Positions 5,831 through 12,665 of a stretch of 12,665 nucleotides of DNA are shown one piece after another. The DNA is from Desulfobulbaceae bacterium (GTDB lineage: Bacteria; Desulfobacterota; Desulfobulbia; Desulfobulbales; Desulfobulbaceae): assembly GCA_003508005.1 (NCBI GenBank), contig DNUE01000041.1, positions 1 through 12,665 on the forward strand, in the 5' to 3' direction. The notes under the pieces are model-generated. The model saw nothing but the letters and a program-made list of their open reading frames with translations. It ran no database searches and was not told the DNA's origin. Position 1 is the stretch's first letter, and each line of letters opens with the position of its first letter. Position numbers and translations under genes: made by a program.

Positions 5831-6538
5831 ATGGAAAGCGATAACCTCCTCAAACTGCTTGAACAACTGGACCCCGGTGTGGTGCTGTTCGACGATGCCT
5901 TCAACGTCCTCTTCATCAACCAGGCCCTGTTGCTGATCTTCCCGAAAATCTCCCGCGAGGAGGTGTTCCGCACCAACCTCTTGGCACTGCACGAGGAAAA
6001 ACTTCGCAACCAGATCCGGGACATCTTCCGGGTGATGAAGGATGCCAGCCGGCCGGTTCCCCATACCATCCGGCACCTGGGCCGCGACCGGGATGAGCGA
6101 TTCCTGTTTCTCAAGCTCATGCCCCTGCTCGACAGCAGCCTGCAGCAAACCATCAACGGCTGCCTGGTATACGACATCACGTCCTTCATCACCACCGCCC
6201 AGCGCACCCTGCTGAAAATCCCCGTATCGACAGCCAGCGGCATCCGGCTCATCGATCCCTCCGAAATTCTCTATATCAGGGCGGAAAACGTCTACAGCCG
6301 CATCTTTACCGCCCGCGGCGACTTCTTTTGCGATCTGCCCCTCGGCGTCATCGAGGAAGGTCTGCCGACCAAGGAATTCATCCGCATCCACCGCAGCTAC
6401 CTGATCCACCTCGGCAAGGTGAAGAAGATCGATCGGGATGCCCAATCCCTCGCCGTGGTCATGGAGGGCGACCAGGCGCGCCTGCCGGTGAGCCGCAGCC
6501 GGTCGAAGGATTTTCTGCAGCGCATCGGTCTGCGCTGA
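5831..6538 (+). CDS. rcoM: RcoM-type CO-sensing transcription regulator (haem-PAS plus LytTR)
   Basis: 235 residues from ATG 5831, with GGAAGG about 9 nt upstream. An in-frame ATG at 5648 has no ribosome site and adds 61 low-complexity residues. Residues about 4-118 are a PAS domain (LDPGVVLFD opening, VYDIT end); about 126-233 are a LytTR DNA-binding domain with the RIHRSYLI and LPVSRSRS motifs seen in Burkholderia RcoM. His54 in LHEEK aligns with the haem ligand His74 of B. xenovorans RcoM. At the place of its CO-displaced Met104 I find no Met (Leu83/Gly84, with His78 and His82 near and Met97 further on), and its Cys94 is also absent. The position just before cooS supports CO-responsive activation of the operon. 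A different effector is possible given the altered ligands. Confidence 0.85.
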   Translation: MESDNLLKLLEQLDPGVVLFDDAFNVLFINQALLLIFPKISREEVFRTNLLALHEEKLRNQIRDIFRVMKDASRPVPHTIRHLGRDRDERFLFLKLMPLLDSSLQQTINGCLVYDITSFITTAQRTLLKIPVSTASGIRLIDPSEILYIRAENVYSRIFTARGDFFCDLPLGVIEEGLPTKEFIRIHRSYLIHLGKVKKIDRDAQSLAVVMEGDQARLPVSRSRSKDFLQRIGLR

Positions 6539-6549
6539 GCCGCCCACAA

Positions 6550-6616
6550 CCGTTCACCAAACCATCCCGCCGTTGACCAATCGTATATTGCCCTTCGCTC
6601 CCGTTCCGCCTAGGAT
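6550..6616 (+). promoter_or_regulatory. cooS promoter with direct repeats, candidate RcoM operator
   Basis: CCGTTCACCAA (6550-6560) and CCGTTGACCAA (6570-6580) are 10/11 identical and 20 nt apart; a degenerate third unit, GCCCTTC (6590-6596), follows 21 nt later. TTGCCC (6588-6593) and TAGGAT (6611-6616), spaced 17 nt, form a weak sigma-70 promoter of the kind that needs an activator, with the two good repeats just upstream of the -35. RcoM of Burkholderia binds triplet direct repeats about 21 bp apart, so the geometry fits. An alternative -10 is TATATT at 6584-6589. Confidence 0.5.
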
Positions 6617-6660
6617 GCCCGACGAATTGTCCATCTGCCGAACTACCTGAAGGAGTAACC

Positions 6661-8574
6661 ATGTGCACCAGACCTGACCACCGCAGCGTCGATCCGGCGG
6701 CTGCGGCGATGTTGAAGATTGCCGATCGCGACGGTTTCGAGACCGCCTGGAGCCGCCTGGAAGCCCAGCAACCGCAGTGCGGCTACGGCCAACTCGGCAC
6801 CTGCTGCCGCAATTGCAGCATGGGCCCCTGCCGCATCGATCCTCTGGAACAGGGCCCGCGACGCGGGGTATGCGGCGCCAACGCCGACACCATGGTGGCC
6901 CGCAACCTGGCGCGCATGGCGGCGGCCGGCGCCTCGGCCCACTCCGACCACGGCCGCAAGGTGGCCCTGCTGCTGAAGGAAGTCGCGGCGGGTCGCAATA
7001 CGGATTATCCCCTCATCAATCCCGATAAATTGCTGGTGGTGGCCGGCCGTCTCGGCATCGCCACGGCCGGGCGGGAGATCCTGGATATCGCCGGCGAGGT
7101 GGCCGATGTGGCCATCGCCTGTTTCGGCGCCCAGGGGGAGGAGGTCATCCCCTTCGCCACCGCCTACATGCCGAAACAACGCGTCGAATTGTTAAAAGGC
7201 CTGGAGGGTACCCTGACAGAGCTGACGGGCGCCCGCATCGGCCTGCTGCCGCGCGGCATCGACCGGGAGGTGGTGGATATCATGCACCGCACCCACTTCG
7301 GCTGCGACGCCGACCCCCTGTCCCTGGTGGCGCAGACCCTGCGCTGCTCCTTCGGCGACGGCTGGGGCGGTTCCCTCATCGCCACCGAATGCCAGGATAT
7401 CCTGTTCGGATCGCCTCAGGTGCGCACCATCAAGGCCAATCTCGGCGTCCTCGACCAGACGATGGTCAACGTGCTGGTCCACGGCCACGAACCGGTCTTG
7501 TCGGAAAAGGTCGTGGAATGGGCCCGCGCTCCCGAGATGGCCGAAGCCGCCCGGGCGGTGGGCGCCCGGGGCATCAATGTCGCGGGTCTGTGCTGTACCG
7601 GCAACGAGATCCTCATGCGCCAGGGGGTCAACGTGGCCGGCAACCTGCTGCATAGCGAGTTGGCCATCATGACCGGCGCGGTGGAGGCCATGGTGGTCGA
7701 TGTGCAGTGCATCTTCCCGTCCCTGGCCGACCTGTCGTCCTGCTTCCACACCCGCTTCATCACCACCAGCGAGCAGACCAACATCCCCGGCGCCCTGCAC
7801 ATTCAGTTCGAGGAACATCAGGCCGACGCCATCGCCCGGCGCATCATTCAGACCGCCATCGACGCTTTCCCCAACCGCAACACCGCCAAGGTCTACATCC
7901 CCCAGGAGACGGAGGAAGCCATGGTCGGCTTCACCGTCGAGCAGATCCTGGCTGCCTTGGGCGGCACGCCCGACCCGCTGGTGGAAGTCATCGCCAACGG
8001 CACCATCAAGGGCGTGGTCGGCATCGTCGGCTGCAACAACGCCAAGGTGCAGCAGGACTTCTTCCACCTGGCCCTGACCCGCGAGCTCATTCAACGGGAC
8101 ATCCTGGTGCTCGGCACCGGCTGCTGGGCCATCGCCGCCGCCAAGGCCGGGCTGATGAACCTGGACGCCCTGGAACTGGCCGGCCCGGGACTAAAAGCGG
8201 TCTGCGGGCAACTCGGCATTCCGCCGGTGCTGCACATGGGCTCCTGTGTCGACTGTTCGCGCATGTTGGTCCTGACCGGAGCCCTGGCCGACCACCTGGG
8301 GGTGGACACGGCCGCCCTGCCGGTAGTCGGTTCAGCGCCGGAATGGACCACGGAGAAGGCCGTCGCCATCGGCACCTATTTCATCGGCAGCGGCCTGCCG
8401 GTGCATCTCTGGCCGGTACCGCCGGTCCTCGGTTCGCCGGCCGTCACCAAAATTCTCACGGAATCGGCCCGGGACCTGCTCGGCGGATATTTCTTCGTCG
8501 AGGAGGATCCCCTGGCGACCGCCGACCGCATGGAGGCCATCATCATGGAAAAGCGCGCCGGACTGGGACTGTAA
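6661..8574 (+). CDS. cooS: Anaerobic Ni-Fe carbon monoxide dehydrogenase, catalytic subunit CooS
   Basis: 637 residues, full length, with AAGGAG at 6650-6655. It interconverts CO and CO2 as a cytoplasmic homodimer. N-terminal Cys40 and Cys48 supply the inter-subunit D-cluster (C-x7-C spacing, the [4Fe-4S] kind); Cys49, 52, 57 and 71 supply the B-cluster. The Ni-containing C-cluster ligands are all present: His274 (VHGHEP), Cys312 (LCCTGNE), Cys350 (VQCIF), Cys458 (GCNNAK), Cys488 (GTGCWA) and Cys529 (GSCVDC). Lys566 (TTEKAV) and a His pair near residues 95-98 fit the proton-transfer residues. It heads an operon with its Ni-loading ATPase and electron carriers. No acetyl-CoA synthase subunit is next to it, so it is a monofunctional CODH. 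Confidence 0.97.
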   Translation: MCTRPDHRSVDPAAAAMLKIADRDGFETAWSRLEAQQPQCGYGQLGTCCRNCSMGPCRIDPLEQGPRRGVCGANADTMVARNLARMAAAGASAHSDHGRKVALLLKEVAAGRNTDYPLINPDKLLVVAGRLGIATAGREILDIAGEVADVAIACFGAQGEEVIPFATAYMPKQRVELLKGLEGTLTELTGARIGLLPRGIDREVVDIMHRTHFGCDADPLSLVAQTLRCSFGDGWGGSLIATECQDILFGSPQVRTIKANLGVLDQTMVNVLVHGHEPVLSEKVVEWARAPEMAEAARAVGARGINVAGLCCTGNEILMRQGVNVAGNLLHSELAIMTGAVEAMVVDVQCIFPSLADLSSCFHTRFITTSEQTNIPGALHIQFEEHQADAIARRIIQTAIDAFPNRNTAKVYIPQETEEAMVGFTVEQILAALGGTPDPLVEVIANGTIKGVVGIVGCNNAKVQQDFFHLALTRELIQRDILVLGTGCWAIAAAKAGLMNLDALELAGPGLKAVCGQLGIPPVLHMGSCVDCSRMLVLTGALADHLGVDTAALPVVGSAPEWTTEKAVAIGTYFIGSGLPVHLWPVPPVLGSPAVTKILTESARDLLGGYFFVEEDPLATADRMEAIIMEKRAGLGL

Positions 8575-8586
8575 GGGAGAAGAGCC

Positions 8587-9456
8587 ATGCATGAAATGAA
8601 AGGTTTCCGTGTCGTCATCACGGGCAAGGGAGGGGTCGGCAAGACTACCCTGACCAGTTGCCTGGCGCGACTGCTGGGTCGACGCGGCATCCGGGTGCTG
8701 GCCGCGGACGAGGATCCGCAGATGAACCTGCCCCATGCCCTTGGCCTGCCGCCGGAACAGGCGCTGGCCATCGTGCCCCTGAGCCGGAATCCCGACTACA
8801 TCGCGGAAAAAACCGGCGCACGGCCCGGCAAGTCCTTCGGCGCCCTGTTTCGTCTCAACCCTGATGTCAGCGACGTGGTCGGGCGCTTCGGAGTCCGCAT
8901 CGACGACCGGTTGAGCCTGCTGGTCATGGGCACCGTGGTACAGGCGGCGGCCGGCTGTCTCTGCTCGGAGAACGTCCTGCTCGATTCGGTGCTCAACTAC
9001 CTGGCGCTGCGCGACGAGGAGGCCATCCTCCTCGACACGCAAGCCGGAGTGGAGCATTTCGGCCGCGCCCTGGCCAAGGGTTTTTCCCAGTGCCTGGTGG
9101 TCAGCGACCTGTCCTTCAACGCCCTGGCGGTGGCCTGCCATGCCGCCGACCTGGCCCGACAGCTCGGCATCGGTCGCATCCATCTGGTGGTCAACCGTTA
9201 CCGGGAAGACGCCGGCGACAAGTTGCAGCGCTTCCGGGAGGCCACCGGTCAGGACACGCAGCGCCTGTTCGACGTCATTCACACCCTGCCCGGCGAGGCC
9301 CGGTTCGAGGACCTGGAACCGGACGTAACCCGCATCCTCGACCAGGAAAGCGCCTATGTGTCGGGCCTGAACCGACTCGTCGAGGACCTGCTGGCCTTCG
9401 AAGGACGACGCCGCGAAAGACCTGCTGCAGCCCTGGAGGAGGAAGGCAAAGAATGA
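8587..9456 (+). CDS. cooC: CODH nickel-insertion accessory ATPase CooC
   Basis: 289 residues, starting 12 nt after cooS with AGGGAGA just upstream of the ATG. A MinD/SIMIBI-class NTPase that dimerises with ATP and helps place Ni in the CODH C-cluster. The deviant Walker A motif GKGGVGKTT is at 13-21. The CooC signature CxC is Cys124-Leu-Cys126 in GCLCSEN, which binds a metal at the dimer interface. DTQAGVEHFGR follows as the switch/Walker B region. The Glu-rich tail (EEEGKE) is coded over the next gene's ribosome site, and its stop overlaps the cooF-like start as ATGA. Confidence 0.95.
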   Translation: MHEMKGFRVVITGKGGVGKTTLTSCLARLLGRRGIRVLAADEDPQMNLPHALGLPPEQALAIVPLSRNPDYIAEKTGARPGKSFGALFRLNPDVSDVVGRFGVRIDDRLSLLVMGTVVQAAAGCLCSENVLLDSVLNYLALRDEEAILLDTQAGVEHFGRALAKGFSQCLVVSDLSFNALAVACHAADLARQLGIGRIHLVVNRYREDAGDKLQRFREATGQDTQRLFDVIHTLPGEARFEDLEPDVTRILDQESAYVSGLNRLVEDLLAFEGRRRERPAAALEEEGKE

Positions 9457-10049
9457 AAAAGATCCTCGTCGATTACCGCAAATGCGTGGCCTGCAAGTCC
9501 TGCGAAACGGCCTGCGCCGTGGCCCATCACCCCAGCGGCAACCTTTTCGGGCTGGTCGGAGATGCCCGCACCCAGGTCAACGTGCGCGTCCTGGGAGTGG
9601 AGCACGAGGCGTTTCCCGTCTCCTGCCGGCATTGCGACCCCGCCGCCTGCCTGAGTGCCTGCCCGGCAGGGGCCATCGCCCGCGATCCGGACAGCGGCGC
9701 CGTAGTGCAGCATCCGGAAAGGTGTCAGGCCTGCGCCATGTGCGCCATGGTCTGCCCCTTCGATGCCATCTCCTTCAAACACACCCACCGCGCCCTGCCG
9801 GGCCGCGAGGTGGCCTTCAAGTGCGACCTTTGCCATCAGCGCCTGGCCCGGGGCGAGGCGCCGGCCTGCGTGGCGGCCTGCCATTCCGGCGCCCTGGTGT
9901 TTCGCGAGCTGGAACCGGCCCGGGAACAGCGGGCCAAGGCCGGTCTCAAGGTCTATCTGCTGGGCGAAGCAGGGGAACCGGCCCTGTATGCCCTGCACCG
10001 GGAACTGCGGCGCAGAACCTTTGCCCGGCGCCGGGGGGAACCGACATGA
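9453..10049 (+). CDS. cooF: CooF-like four-[4Fe-4S] ferredoxin, CODH electron-transfer subunit
   Basis: 198 residues from ATG 9453, which overlaps the cooC stop and follows a GGAGGAGG-type site. Sixteen cysteines fall in four groups: 11/14/17/21, 58/61/66/70, 91/94/97/101 and 124/127/139/143. This is the pattern of the CooF/DmsB/HycB polyferredoxin family. It would take electrons from the CooS B/D clusters and hand them to the flavoprotein encoded next, with which it overlaps by ATGA. The tail after residue 150 is basic and unlike the core. No hydrogenase genes are linked, so the acceptor is more likely the flavoprotein than a CooH-type hydrogenase. Confidence 0.92.
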   Translation: MKKILVDYRKCVACKSCETACAVAHHPSGNLFGLVGDARTQVNVRVLGVEHEAFPVSCRHCDPAACLSACPAGAIARDPDSGAVVQHPERCQACAMCAMVCPFDAISFKHTHRALPGREVAFKCDLCHQRLARGEAPACVAACHSGALVFRELEPAREQRAKAGLKVYLLGEAGEPALYALHRELRRRTFARRRGEPT

Positions 10050-11281
10050 AAGTGGTCACCGTCGGCACCGGCATGGCCGCGGCCGAATTCGTCCAGCAAC
10101 TGCGCCTGGGCGGGTTTGACGGCGATATCGTCATGTGCAGCGCGGAAACCCATGCCCCCTATTCGCCCTGCGTCATCCCTTATCTGCTGGCCGGCGAGCC
10201 GGCGGACAACGTGTTCTGGAAGGGCCGCGATTTTTACCGGCGCTACCGGGTCACGGCCCGCCTCGGCGACCCGGTGGTGGAAATCGACCGGCAGCACACC
10301 CGGCTGCGCACCGCACAGGGCCGCGTCGAGCCCTACGATCGGCTGTTTTTCGCGCCCGGCAGCCACAGCTGGTCTCCCTGCCGCGACTGGCTGGACGTTG
10401 CCGGTGTATTCGGTTTCAAGACCCTCTCGGACATGCAGGCCATCGACGGCCATATCCGCACCCAAGGGGTGCAACGGGCCGTGGTGATCGGGGGCGGATT
10501 CATCGGTCTGGACGCCGCCCTGGCCTTGCGTCATCGGGGCCTGCAGGTCAGCCTGGTGCATTGCCATGAGCGGCTGCTGGAGCGCATGACGGATGTCGAC
10601 GGCGGACGCTTTGCCACGGAGCAACTGGCACAGCGCAGCGGCATCGACCTGTACCTGTCTTCGGAGGTGGCCACGGTGACGGCCCGCAACGGCCAGGCCT
10701 GCGGGGTCCGGCTGCGCAACGGCCGGGACATCGACGCCGCCCTGGTGATCGTCGCCACCGGCTTCGTGCCCAACTCGGCCCCCCTGACCGGAGCCGAACA
10801 GGGGATCGCCGTCGGCGACGATCTGCTGGCCGAAGCACGGATCCTGGCCGCCGGCGATGTGGCCGTGACCCGGCATGCCCTGGACGGCCCGGCCGGACTC
10901 TACGCCACCGCCCCCAACGCCATCGCACAGGCCCGGGTGGCGGCGGCCTACGTGCTCGGCGGCCAGGCGCGCTACGCCGGCTCCCTGAACGCCAACGTGC
11001 TGCGCAAGCACCTGGATTTTCCCATCGTTTCCGCCGGCCGGTTCGAAGGCGAAGCCGTCACCTTCCGCAACCAACGCCTGTTCCGGCGCGTTTATCTGCA
11101 GGAAGGACGCATCCACGGCTACATCCTCATCGGCGATACCCGCCTGGCCGGATATATCTACAACCTGTACCTGACGCGGGAACCGGTCGCGGCTGCCATC
11201 GGCGGCGTGCTTGCCGACACCCGCGGCGAGAGCTATTATCGTTCCATGCTGAACCTGGCGCCGGCCGGTGCCCGACCATAA
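10046..11281 (+). CDS. CODH-linked FAD/NAD(P) oxidoreductase
   Basis: 411 residues from ATG 10046, overlapping the cooF-like stop, with a G-rich site upstream. An N-terminal FAD motif (GTGMAAAEF from residue 7), an NAD(P) motif (GGGFIG, 149-154) and a second FAD motif (AAGDVA) define a pyridine-nucleotide disulfide oxidoreductase of class III type. Cys42 in YSPCVIPY occupies the place of the single redox Cys of CoA-disulfide reductases and NADH oxidases (CxxPY), which is absent from the other flavoprotein in this window. The family often sits beside cooS-cooF in anaerobes and is thought to link CO oxidation to NAD(P)H. Whether Cys42 works with a thiol substrate cannot be told from sequence. 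Confidence 0.88.
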   Translation: MKVVTVGTGMAAAEFVQQLRLGGFDGDIVMCSAETHAPYSPCVIPYLLAGEPADNVFWKGRDFYRRYRVTARLGDPVVEIDRQHTRLRTAQGRVEPYDRLFFAPGSHSWSPCRDWLDVAGVFGFKTLSDMQAIDGHIRTQGVQRAVVIGGGFIGLDAALALRHRGLQVSLVHCHERLLERMTDVDGGRFATEQLAQRSGIDLYLSSEVATVTARNGQACGVRLRNGRDIDAALVIVATGFVPNSAPLTGAEQGIAVGDDLLAEARILAAGDVAVTRHALDGPAGLYATAPNAIAQARVAAAYVLGGQARYAGSLNANVLRKHLDFPIVSAGRFEGEAVTFRNQRLFRRVYLQEGRIHGYILIGDTRLAGYIYNLYLTREPVAAAIGGVLADTRGESYYRSMLNLAPAGARP

Positions 11282-11333
11282 TCATGGCGGCTGCCGCCAG
11301 GGCTCCGAAACCCCGAATCCGAAGGAGGAAATC

Positions 11334-12239
11334 ATGCACATTCCCGAACACATGCTGCAGGGCGCCATCTGCCCGGCCACGGCAGCCCTCGCTCTGGCAG
11401 GCGTAGGAGCGGCCCTGGTGGCGGCAGCCCGCAGCCATAACAAACCGGGCGTCGGCCGCTTTGCCGCGGTAACGGCCCTGATCTTCGCCGCCCAGATGAT
11501 GAACTTCCCCATCGCCGGCGGCACCTCGGGACATCTGCTCGGCGCCGCGCTGGCGGCGGCCCTGCTTGGCACGCCCTTCTCGGTACTGGCCATGACCCTG
11601 GTGGTGGCGGTGCAGGCTCTGGTGTTCGGCGACGGCGGCCTTATGGTGCTGGGCGCCAACATCCTCAACATGGCCCTCATCGGTGTGGCCGCCGTCGCCC
11701 TCCTGCGGCGGCTGTGGAGCGGCGAGGCGTTGCGGCCTTCCTGGGGCGTCTGCCTGGCTTACGGCGCCGCCGGCTGGTTGTCGGTGATGCTCGCCGCCCT
11801 GGCCGTCAGCCTGCAACTGGCTCTCGCCGGCGCCGTGCCGTTTGCCACCGTGGCCGGCGCCATGCTGGGCGTGCATGCTCTCATCGGCCTCGGCGAGGGG
11901 CTGATTACGGCGGCAGCCCTGGCCTTGCTGGCCCGGCCCGCGCAGCGCGACCTGCCGGGTTTCAGCCAGATGGCCCGGCCCTTCGTCGCAGCCTGCGGTA
12001 TCGGGCTGCTGCTGAGTCCCCTGGCCAGCAGCCTGCCGGACGGATTGGAAAGGGTCGCGGAAAATCTGCACTTCATGCCGTCGGAGGAAATCGCCTTCTG
12101 GTCGCCCCTGACGGACTACCAGTTGGCCGCCGTCGGTCACGAGGCCCTGGCTACCGGCCTGGCGGGGTTGTGTGGGGTGTTGCTGACCTTCACTTTGGCT
12201 TGGCTGGTGGCGCGGCCCCTGCAGGCACGCCTCGGCTAA
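11334..12239 (+). CDS. nikMN: NikMN/CbiMN fused nickel (cobalt) ECF-transporter substrate-binding membrane protein
   Basis: 301 residues with GAAGGAGG ahead of ATG 11334, 52 nt after the flavoprotein gene. The N-terminal MHIPEH supplies Met1 and His2, and His67 in GGTSGH completes the Ni-binding set known from NikM2. About six hydrophobic segments make up the M domain. From about residue 225 a second module with the PDGLE signature (235-239), an extracytoplasmic loop and a last membrane helix match the N component, so M and N are fused. Its place at the end of the CODH operon points to nickel supply for CooS. The T component and ATPase (NikQ, NikO) are not in the window; solitary M-N proteins can retain some uptake, or the missing parts are coded elsewhere. 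Confidence 0.9.
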   Translation: MHIPEHMLQGAICPATAALALAGVGAALVAAARSHNKPGVGRFAAVTALIFAAQMMNFPIAGGTSGHLLGAALAAALLGTPFSVLAMTLVVAVQALVFGDGGLMVLGANILNMALIGVAAVALLRRLWSGEALRPSWGVCLAYGAAGWLSVMLAALAVSLQLALAGAVPFATVAGAMLGVHALIGLGEGLITAAALALLARPAQRDLPGFSQMARPFVAACGIGLLLSPLASSLPDGLERVAENLHFMPSEEIAFWSPLTDYQLAAVGHEALATGLAGLCGVLLTFTLAWLVARPLQARLG

Positions 12240-12283
12240 ATCAAGCGCTGGCAGGAATTTGCCATGTACGCCACCCTCAATGG

Positions 12284-12316
12284 CATCCCTGGCAGGCTTG
12301 AGCCAGGGATGGGATT
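12284..12316 (+). terminator. Hairpin with short T-run, first terminator after nikMN
   Basis: CATCCCTGGC (12284-12293) pairs perfectly with GCCAGGGATG (12302-12311) around an 8-nt loop, then GGATTTTGG. It begins 45 nt after the nikMN stop. The T-run is short and not directly at the stem, so the strength is uncertain. Confidence 0.6.
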
Positions 12317-12337
12317 TTGGATTGGCCTGGAAACACA

Positions 12338-12371
12338 TCAGGGCCGGGACTCCTGCGAGTCCCGGCCCTGA
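12338..12371. terminator. Strong bidirectional hairpin between convergent genes
   Basis: TCAGGGCCGGGACTC (12338-12352) and GAGTCCCGGCCCTGA (12357-12371) pair over 15 bp with the loop CTGC. ACTATTTC follows on + and ATGTGTTTCC on -. It lies between the end of nikMN (+) and the end of the coiled-coil gene (-) and could stop both. Confidence 0.75.
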
Positions 12372-12406
12372 CTATTTCATGCGGATTGCCCGCCGACCAT
12401 CGGTAC

Positions 12407-12665
12407 CTACTGCCGGCGCTTTTCCAGGTCGATCAACAACTGGCGCAATCTACGGCGATCGTTTTCCAAGGCGTCGATGGTCTGTTGCAGATCCTTCTTT
12501 TCGTCCCGCCAGGCGTTGCGCTCGCGCGTCAACTGATTGATGACCTGCTGCTGGCTCTGCAGCCGTTCCAGAAGTTGGCCGACAGATCGAACATGGCGGG
12601 CATACGGACTGTCCGGATACTCCTTCTGCAAGGTGTCAAAAGCCGGCGGCAGACCATTCTTGCGG
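12407..12665 (-). CDS. C-terminal part of a TPR/coiled-coil protein (partial at window edge)
   Basis: The minus-strand frame is open from the window edge to TAG at 12409-12407, giving 85 residues. PPAFDTLQKEYPDSPYA looks like the end of a TPR/BamD-CpoB-like repeat (the PDSPYA turn). The rest, from about QLLERLQSQQQ onward, is a charged heptad-like coiled coil ending IDLEKRRQ. QseG/YfhG-type lipoproteins linked to sensor kinases have a similar tail, but that call is weak. The true start lies beyond the window; the TTG at 12631 is internal. Confidence 0.7.
   Translation of the reverse strand, partial: RKNGLPPAFDTLQKEYPDSPYARHVRSVGQLLERLQSQQQVINQLTRERNAWRDEKKDLQQTIDALENDRRRLRQLLIDLEKRRQ

Noticed and set aside
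6613..6632. Sigma-54 type promoter before cooS
   Set aside because: GG at 6613-6614 is not followed by GC at the required spacing; a sigma-70 pair with 17-nt spacing fits better.
7192..8094. Long minus-strand open frame opposite cooS
   Set aside because: It is the complement of a GC-rich gene with certain function; the translation is Gly/Asp/His-rich without motifs.
9482..10045. Upstream extension of the flavoprotein frame through the cooF-like gene
   Set aside because: The frame is open but overlaps a 16-cysteine ferredoxin gene; the ATGA overlap and the Rossmann motif right after ATG 10046 fix the start.
11127..12338. 403-codon minus-strand frame opposite nikMN
   Set aside because: Low-complexity Gln/Gly/His-rich translation typical of antisense of a hydrophobic GC-rich gene; nikMN has a ribosome site and metal ligands.
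1..12665. CRISPR array, tRNA, rRNA, IS element or integrase
   Set aside because: No regularly spaced repeats, no cloverleaf or rRNA stretch, and no transposase or recombinase motif seen in any frame.

Overview
The window is a GC-rich bacterial chromosomal segment. Its centre is a carbon monoxide dehydrogenase (CODH) operon preceded by a probable haem-based CO sensor. Gene content suggests an anaerobic or microaerophilic proteobacterium, plausibly Desulfuromonas/Geobacter-like: monofunctional Ni-CODH with its Ni-insertion ATPase, a polyferredoxin-like CooF, FAD/NAD oxidoreductases, a ferritin and a ferritin-like protein with a rubredoxin-like tail. The taxonomic guess is inference only.

Layout. 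1-591: the end of a DUF883/YqjD-like protein, then two small membrane proteins, all on +. 622-1146: a bacterial ferritin on +, closed by a strong terminator. 1204-2394 (-): a rubredoxin/nitrite-reductase-type NADH oxidoreductase. 2556-3491 (-): a UV damage endonuclease (UvsE). 3704-4414 (+): a diverged ferritin-like protein with a C-terminal metal-binding ribbon. 4415-4655: no convincing gene, only a possible leaderless micro-ORF. 4656-5535 (-): an AT-richer two-gene islet encoding a Tlde1-like (DUF2778) L,D-transpeptidase-fold toxin and a lipoprotein that is probably its immunity protein. It has its own good promoter with an AT-rich palindrome over the -10. 5831-6538 (+): an RcoM-type PAS-LytTR regulator. 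6661-12239 (+): cooS, cooC, a cooF-like gene, an FAD/NAD oxidoreductase gene and a fused nikMN nickel-transporter gene. The first four are tightly spaced or overlap by ATGA. 12284-12371: two hairpins that end the operon. 12407-12665 (-): the 3' end of a TPR/coiled-coil protein.

How it may work together. RcoM would sense CO through its haem-PAS domain and bind direct repeats just upstream of the cooS promoter. NikMN would bring in nickel, CooC would load it into CooS, and CooS would oxidise CO. Electrons would pass through the four-cluster CooF-like protein to the flavoprotein and on to NAD(P) or another acceptor. No CooA, energy-conserving hydrogenase or acetyl-CoA synthase gene lies in the window, so a redox-coupled CO oxidation or detoxification role is favoured over hydrogenogenic or acetogenic growth. 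The ferritin, NADH oxidoreductase and ferritin-like protein to the left look like an iron/oxygen-stress neighbourhood.

The points most worth following up are the RcoM homologue that keeps the proximal-type His but seems to lack the distal Met and the Cys haem ligands, the orphan Tlde1-like effector/immunity pair, and the ferritin-like protein that seems to lack one expected metal ligand.
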